The notes under the pieces: generated by a model
Database searches by the model: none
Told to the model about the DNA's origin: nothing
Seen by the model: only the letters and a program-made list of their open reading frames with translations
Origin: Sipunculus nudus
Taxonomy: Eukaryota > Annelida > Sipuncula > Golfingiida > Sipunculidae
Reading direction: 5' to 3'
DNA length: 64,000 nt
Assembly: GCA_026874595.1 (NCBI GenBank)
Contig: CM049312.1
Span: 70,214,929 to 70,278,928, forward strand
Made by a program: the position numbers and the translations under genes
Shown here: piece after piece, positions 57,492-64,000 of the stretch
Layout of the letters: the number at the start of each line of letters is the position of its first letter
How positions within the stretch are numbered: position 1 is the stretch's first letter

Positions 57492-58823
57492 GAGTTGTGG
57501 CTCTGTTGTAAATCACAGGTCCCTGCCTTCATTTATCTAGCGGACGGGAGTAGGCTACACCTGATATTGGGTAATTATCCCTTTGCGCCTGTGCGATTGT
57601 TTCAAGGAGTACATGCATGTGTTACATCATCACTGGTGCATGTTGTGTCTGTAACTCGACCACTGGAAACACACAACCACAGCTTGTTATGGGTTCATAA
57701 CTGAAATGAGATTTCAGTTATGGGGATCCTCTTATGGAAAAGCGTAGCAGGGGTATATTGGGATATTTGCAAAATAAACAGAGAAAATGGAGGCAATTTA
57801 GCAAATTTCTTACCAATAATGGCTAATAAACTGTTCTGGAGTAAAAATAAATTATGTAGAAGTGCCCTTATAAGGAAATTGTTAAGATTTCAACTCCTGT
57901 GTTTTTTTTTAGCCTGCCATGCGGTCATGTTTATGTTTTGTCACATGACCCTGTCCTTGACCTTATTGATATGAGAAAAGTTGTCTTCTGATTATTGTTC
58001 CAAATAAATTATAGTAAATATTGTTTCCATTACTTCCATAGGCAAATTTGTTAAAACCTTAAATGATATAGCCATAAACTTATAAAGGACTTATTGAAGC
58101 CATATATTATCATTTACTCATAAGTATTATTCATGAAATAAGATTTTTTTAATAGATTTATTAGCAATAAATTACTCTGGTACACCAGAGGTCAGGTCAC
58201 AGGTCAGGTCATGGGTGACCAGAGTTCATGCCTCAGCAACATGGCCGTGTCAGTGATGGTCTTCTGCTCTTCTCTTCATGATAAAATGCTGTTATATCAT
58301 ATATAACATAAACAGGAGACTCCACATGTATGGAAACTGATATATAAAGGATATATAGGTAGAGTGAACATAGTTTAAGCTGCATCTTATTCTTAATTAC
58401 TCTTTTATTCTTTCCTTCTGATACATCAGAAGGACCGCAACGATATTTCCTATGAACATACTCAAGGCTGAGTATGGAGCCCGGGTCACCTGGTGTGTAA
58501 TTCTCAGCCTTGCACCAAGGCAAAACCACAGCCTACAGGCAGCATTGTTACCAAGGTAACACACTGGACTGTTTCAGCTGGCCAGGTGCATGTATCACAT
58601 TTTAGCTGGGTGGGCCAGTACCTTGGCAGTGATGATGTAACAGGTGCAGTGCACATGGCTAGCCTGAAACAATCACCAGCCAATCACCCAGAGCTTAACC
58701 ACAGGCTAAATGTACCTAAAGTGGGTACAAGGTTGTCACCTACATGCGCTCGCTCCTGTTCGCTAGATAAATGAAGGCAGGGACTTGTGGCTATGTGTTT
58801 ACATAGAGCCACAACTGGGTCTA
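57492..58823. mobile_element. 1.33-kb TIR element of the AGACCCAGTTGTGG family
   Basis: The left arm 'gagttgtggctctgttgta' with 'ccctgccttcatttatctag' pairs with the right arm that contains 'ctagataaatgaaggcaggg' and ends 'cacaactgggtcta'. ACTGAGCC flanks both sides (57484-57491 and 58824-58831), an 8-bp target duplication. Inner inverted 'gattgtttcaag' / 'cctgaaacaatc' blocks match those in the 10543-11239 copy. No transposase was seen. Confidence 0.8.
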
Positions 58824-59324
58824 ACTGAGCCTATAGGCGATACGCATAATATTGTGTATATTATTGTGTACTGCATACTTGATATTGTGTATATTATGTA
58901 CTGCATATTTTAACTGATATTTACTGATATTTTAACTTATAATTTCAGATTTTTACTTTTAAATAAAAAAAATATATATGATAAAACTATCAATGGAAAA
59001 AGTGGATATGTTAAAAAAAATAGGCCTTAATATAAACTTTAATGCATTATTCCCTTGAAATTGAAGAGAAGGTATCAGTCCATTCTGTCCACTTGCCTGT
59101 CCATCTGTAAATTATTCATATGCATCACAGTATCTGAAAACTTTTACTGTTGTACTTCATGACAATATTGTCAGAGTATTAGTTTTGCAATCATACATTT
59201 AAAACTTTACTATAATTAAGTAGGAGGGCCCCTTTCCTATTAGCTTCTCGTATGCATATATATATGATAAACATTACAATAGAATATTTTGCATATGTTG
59301 CCTTTGAAAGATTTCAAATTTCAG

Positions 59325-59350
59325 CTGAGCGCCGTAACCCATGGGTCTCT
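59325..59350 (+). repeat. Right-end copy of the AGGTCA-type element
   Basis: 'cagctgagcgccgtaaccca' followed by tgggtctcttgttttt matches the right end at about 8996-9030. No element body is recognisable to its left. Confidence 0.6.
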
Positions 59351-59399
59351 TGTTTTTAATTGTTGCTCATTATGTGCCCGATACCCTAGGGCATAGTCA

Positions 59400-61810
59400 A
59401 GCATACTTGAAATAGTTGTCATCTACAGCTTAACGGCACTAACCAAGCACAGCTTCTGAAAACTGTGTTTTTAAGGCTACCCATGGACACAAACCATGTC
59501 TTGACACCTCGCCATTCTTGATATATCCAGGTTTTAAGTTTGTTAAAATTTTAAAATTTTAGATCCATTTTGACGTGCCGACACAATTTTCTACAGTTCA
59601 GCACCACTAACCAAGCAAAGCATATCACAGCTGCCTTCCCAGGCTATCACGTACCACCATCTGTATTCAGACACACCTCCCCCTTTTTGAACTATTAAAG
59701 ATTTAAAATTTTGAAAGTTTTAATCATTTCTTTTCCAGCTTGTTGGCTCTCCCACCAATTTCCTACGGCTTACACCACTAACCAGACATACCTTCAGATA
59801 GCCCTGACTGGATGCCGTGAACAGTTTTCTGACAGACCTCGCCTTTTTGAAATGTGAAATATTCAAATTTTAAAATCCCAAAAATGCCATATTTCGAGTA
59901 TCATGCTAGCTCTGTGCGCAAGTTCCTTTGGCATAGCTGCACTAACCAAGCACAGCTTCAAAAAGCTGTCTTTTCAGGTTAACCCTGGACACAAACCGTG
60001 CTCTGACACATCTCTTGCTTTTTGAAGTATCTAAGTTTAAAGTGTGTTACAATTTTTTAATTTTTAGTTCAGATTTTTAACGTGTCTACACAATTTCCTA
60101 TGGCTTAGAGCCACTAACCAAGCACAGCATGTCACAGCTGCCTTCCCGATCTATCACTTGCCACCTTCTGTGTTTTGACACACCTGTTCGTTTTTATTAA
60201 TTATAAAGATTTTAAAAATTGAAATTTTTAATTATCTCTTTTTCAAACTTGTTGGCTCTCCCACCAATTTCCTACAGCTAAGCACCATTAACCAAACATA
60301 CCTTCGGACAGATCGGACCGCACGCTACTGGAGGCTGTAAACAGTCTTCTGACACATCTGGCCGTTTTTTAGATGTTAAAGGGGCCCAATCACCTATCTT
60401 ACCTTCATAAACCAAAGGTAATCTCTTCGAGCTTTCATAAATATAGGCCGGAAGATGTGGATATCACAGCACACAGGCTGCTTGTTTTGTTTATATCAAC
60501 ATGTTTATAATATGTGGGGGCCCGCCAAAATAATCAAAACAAATTCAACAAGGACATTTAGCAGCAAGTCATATAAGCGAGAGCTTTGCAAATGGCATTT
60601 TGCAACAAGTGACCTTTCTACCTCCTCATAAATGCAACCTACCACCTTAGGTTACGTGTTTTTCCCGTTTGTCAACATTGCTGTGTTTACAAACTTGTTG
60701 TTGATAAACAAGTTCTCACATCCTTCACAAAGGCCTCATAAGAAGTTTTCACAACCAAAATTAGCCTTAGCTCATTAATATTCACACAGAGGAAGCCAGA
60801 AATCATATAAATCCTTCTTTAAACAGTAGGTGATTGGGCACCTTTAAACTATTTGGATTTTAAAAGCTGAAAATTCCTAATTTCAAATATGGTGCTAGCC
60901 CTGTGCGCAATTTTCTACAGCTTAGCAGCACTAAGCAAGCAAAGCTTCTAAAACCTATGTTACCAGCCTACCCCGGACACAAACCGTGTTTTGACACACC
61001 TCACTGTTTATGCAGTTTTCCAGTTTAAAGTTTGTTAAAATTTAAAAATTTTAGTTTTTGTTTCGATCAGCATGTCTACACACTGAGGTTCAGTGCCACT
61101 AACCAAGCATAGCGTATCATAGCTGCTTTCCCAGGCTATCCCGTGCCACCATCCTTGTTTTGACACACCTTAGGTTTTTGAACTATAAAAGATTTAAAAT
61201 TTGAAAAGTTTTAATTATCTCTTTTCCAGCTTGTTGGCTCTCCCACCAATTTCCTACGGCTTAGCGCCACTAATTATATAATCAAACATACCTTCTAATA
61301 GCTCTGACTGCAGGCTACTTGATGCAGTGAACGGTTTTCTGACAGACCTCGTCGTTTTTTAAATGTGAAATAATTAAAGTTTAAAATGCCAAAAATCCAC
61401 ATTTTGAATATGGAGCTAGCTCTGTGTGCAAGTTCCTACTGCAAAGTGGCACTATCCAAGCACAGCTTCAAAAAGCTGTGTTTCAAGCTAACGCCTGGAC
61501 ACAAACCATGTTTTGACACACCTCGCTGTTTTTGAAATATCCACGTTTAAAGTTTGTTAAAATTTTAAAATTTTTAGTTCAGTTTTTATGGTGTCTGCAC
61601 AATTTCCTATAGCTTAGCGCCACTTACCAAGCGTAGCATGTCACAGCTGCCTTCCCAAGCTATCACGTGTGCCACCTTCTGTGTTTTGACACACCTCGCT
61701 GTTAATGAATTGTAAAAGATTTTAAATATTGAAATTTTTAATCATCTCTTTTTCCAACTTGTTGGCTCCCCCAGCAATTTCTTACAGCTTTGGATAGCTC
61801 AGTCCGAACG
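59400..61810 (+). repeat. Tandem array of ~170-bp monomers in 3-monomer higher-order units
   Basis: A 'cactaaccaagcacagc'-type motif recurs about every 160-175 bp (near 59450, 59608, 59776, 59949, 60111, 60285, 60929, 61096, 61270, 61450, 61620). Every third monomer is the most alike: 'cagctgccttcccaggctat' recurs at about 59625, 60138, 61118 and 61645, a step near 510 bp when the inserted MITE is removed. The array is therefore organised as A-B-C higher-order units, about four in all. Confidence 0.85.
60380..60843. mobile_element. 464-bp MITE nested in the tandem array, TTAA target
   Basis: Its ends AGGGGCCCAATCACCTA and TAGGTGATTGGGCACCT are inverted repeats. TTAA flanks both sides (60376-60379 and 60844-60847). 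The other array units show the empty site, confirming the borders. A TTAA target is typical of piggyBac and Kolobok elements. It carries no coding sequence. A second copy lies at 56049-56491. Confidence 0.9.
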
Positions 61811-62199
61811 CTACTCCATATATTAGGGGAGGGGGTTCTTTAGGCACACAGCTGATAACTTTTGGCAACCGATAACGTATGCAGTTTTGAGTTATCAGAT
61901 ATAAAATTAAGGCAGATATAGCATCAGAACCATCATAGACATAGTCTGAGAAATGACAAGCGAACCTGATGTGTAAAAAAAGATGTTAAATCAAAAGTAC
62001 ACCAAATAATGAATCAAGAAAGCTTAATCTCACTATTTAATTTAAACATATTAATAAAAAATTTTCCAAAAATATAATAATATAATATTGTATAAAAGAT
62101 AGTATCGTATATAATTTTGTGTAACAATAATTAGGGCCCCGCTTGGCAAGCGGTGCCATATAGTGATCACAGTATCAGTCCGTCCTTTTGTCCATCCGT

Positions 62200-62860
62200 C
62201 CTTCTGTCATTGACACTTTCTTTCGCGCACGATAACTCAACAACAACATACTGCAGCTTTCCTAAATTCACAGGGATGATTGGTACCTATGACGGCTCCA
62301 GACCTATCGAATTACAGACTTATTGGAATTCCAATATGGCCCCCATAGCCCCATGGCTGATTTTCTTTCATGAACAATAACTCAACAAAAACATACTGTA
62401 GCTTTCCCAAATTCACAGGGATAATTGGTACCTATGAGGGCTCCAGACCTATTGAATAACAGATCTGTCTGAATTACAATATGGCCACCACAGCCCGATC
62501 GCTGATTTTCTTTCACGCTTGATAGCTCAACAACAACCTACTGCAGCTTTCCCAAATTCACAGGGATGATTGGCACCTATGAGGGCTCCAGACCTGTTGA
62601 ATTACAGACCTATCGGAATTCCAATATGGACGCCACAGTCCAGTCGCTGATTTTCTTTTGCGTACTATAACTCAACAACAACCTAATGCAGCTCTCCCAT
62701 TTTCACAGGGATAATTGGTGCCTATGAGGACTCAAGACTTATTGAATTGCAGACTTGCTCAAAATAAAATATGGCTAACAGATTACATTCGGTGATTTTC
62801 TGTTGCACACATTATTTCAGACATATATTCTTTAATATCATTCGATCCAGTACCATATTT
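62200..62860 (+). repeat. Exact 145-bp tandem array, about 4.5 units
   Basis: The block 'aaattcacagggatgattgg' recurs with its caggg at 62271, 62416, 62561 and 62706, exactly 145 bp apart each time. Units also share 'ctcaacaacaac' and 'ccaatatggcc'. It is preceded by a CCGTCC-rich leader at 62180-62205, like that at 4830. Confidence 0.9.
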
Positions 62861-62879
62861 GGTGAAAATCACACACCTC

Positions 62880-64000
62880 TTATGATATCTCCAGTTTTGA
62901 TAGCCATATGGATTTCAAACGTGACTTATGTATGGCCCACCACTAAAGTAAGAACCCTATAGGTTCTAGGGTCATGAGGTCAAAAGTCAAGGTCACTGGA
63001 CTCGCATCTTAAAAGATACTGTGGATGCATTTTAAGCCAAACTTTCATCTGAAGTCTTCCATCTTGAATATAAAGCTCACTTGCCAATAGTGGATGATCC
63101 ATATCAATTTTTGGGTCACAAGGTCAAAGGTCAAGGCCACAGGAGCTATCTGTTAAAAAATTAGTTTCTGGATGATAACTCCTGCTTTTTTGATGTATTG
63201 ATTTCAAACTTGACTTATATATGTCCCATTGAAAAAGCAAGACTCCAATTGATTTTGGGGTCATGAGGTCAAAGGTCAAGGTCACAGGACACATCATTAA
63301 AAAGATTGTGGATGCATTTTCAGCCAACCATTTCATCTCAGACCTTTCATCTTGCACATATAGTTCATCTGCCAATAGAGAAAGACCCCTTTGAATTTTG
63401 AGGTCACAAGGTCAAAGGTGAAGGTCACAGGAGCCATCTGTCAAAAATTTATTTTCTGGATGATAATTCCTGCTTTTATTGATGTATGGATTTCAAACTT
63501 GACTTGTATATGTCCCATTGGAAAAGCAAGACCCAAATTGATTTTGGGGTCATGAAGTCAAAGGTCAAGGTCACGGGACACATCTTTAAAAAGATGTGGA
63601 TGCATTTTTAGCCAAAAATTTCATCTCAGATCTTTCATCTTGCACATATAGTTCACCTGCCAAGAATGGAAGACCCCTTTCAATTTTGAGGTCACAAGGT
63701 CAAAGGTCAAGGCCACAGGAGCTATCTGTTGAAAATTAAGTTTCTGGATGATAACTCCTGCTTTTTTGATGTATTGATTTCAAACTTGACTTATATATGT
63801 CCCATTGAAAAAGCAAGACTCCAATTGATTTTGGGGTCATGAGGTCAAAGGTCAAGGTCACAGGACACCATTAAAAAGATTGTGGATGCATTTTCAGCCA
63901 ACCATTTCATCTCAGACCTTTCATCTTGCACATATAGTTCATCAGCCAATAGAGAAAGACCCCTTTGAATTTTGAGGTCACAAGGTCAAAGGTGAAGGTC
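62880..64000 (+). repeat. 288-bp (dimeric) AGGTCA tandem array, continues past the window
   Basis: The marker 'gatgataaYtcctgctttt' occurs at 63171, 63459 and 63747, exactly 288 bp apart. Each unit has two clusters of AGGTCA. The array is closely related to 7650-8795 and directly follows the 145-bp array. It runs off the right edge of the window. Confidence 0.9.

Overview
The window reads as AT-rich genomic DNA of a marine invertebrate animal, most likely a bivalve mollusc. The reasons are spliced genes with canonical GT-AG introns, no operon-like gene packing, many kinds of eukaryotic transposable element (TE), and arrays rich in AGGTCA of a style I associate with bivalve genomes. The species call is inference. 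The DNA is about nine tenths non-coding.

One protein gene is convincingly intact: a nine-exon, plus-strand short-chain dehydrogenase/reductase (SDR) at 28207-36954. Its exons join without frame conflict into 256 codons plus stop, with all catalytic residues present. A tandem array carrying a 12-bp palindrome lies just upstream. A dead duplicate of its first exon lies in intron 1, and a solo LTR lies in intron 3. Other coding traces are a PHD-finger ORF fused to a transposase-like fragment (26341-26729) and a decayed multi-exon Cys-rich gene (about 50305-53428) behind a CRE-bearing promoter.

The rest is a TE landscape. At 4389-9030 there are small TIR elements and an AGGTCA-type repeat element. 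At 9660-11240 there are TIR elements and a SINE. At 12960-15600 there is a minus-strand non-LTR retrotransposon wreck interrupted by two SINE copies. At 16165-22421 there is a complete, minus-strand, non-coding LTR element with 499-bp LTRs and a 4-bp target duplication. At 22430-25560 there are MITE (small non-autonomous DNA transposon) pieces. At 40282-45086 there is a non-LTR fragment followed by a Ty3/Gypsy-like pol pseudogene whose 3' non-coding end resembles that of the non-coding element, so the two look like a non-autonomous/autonomous pair. At 46870-48144 there are large palindromes. At 54885-61810 there are more MITEs and a higher-order tandem array. At 62200-64000 there are two tandem arrays.

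Three AGGTCA/drug-like tandem arrays share a period near 145 bp (two monomeric at 145 bp, one dimeric at 288 bp). No CRISPR array, rRNA gene or intact tRNA gene was seen.
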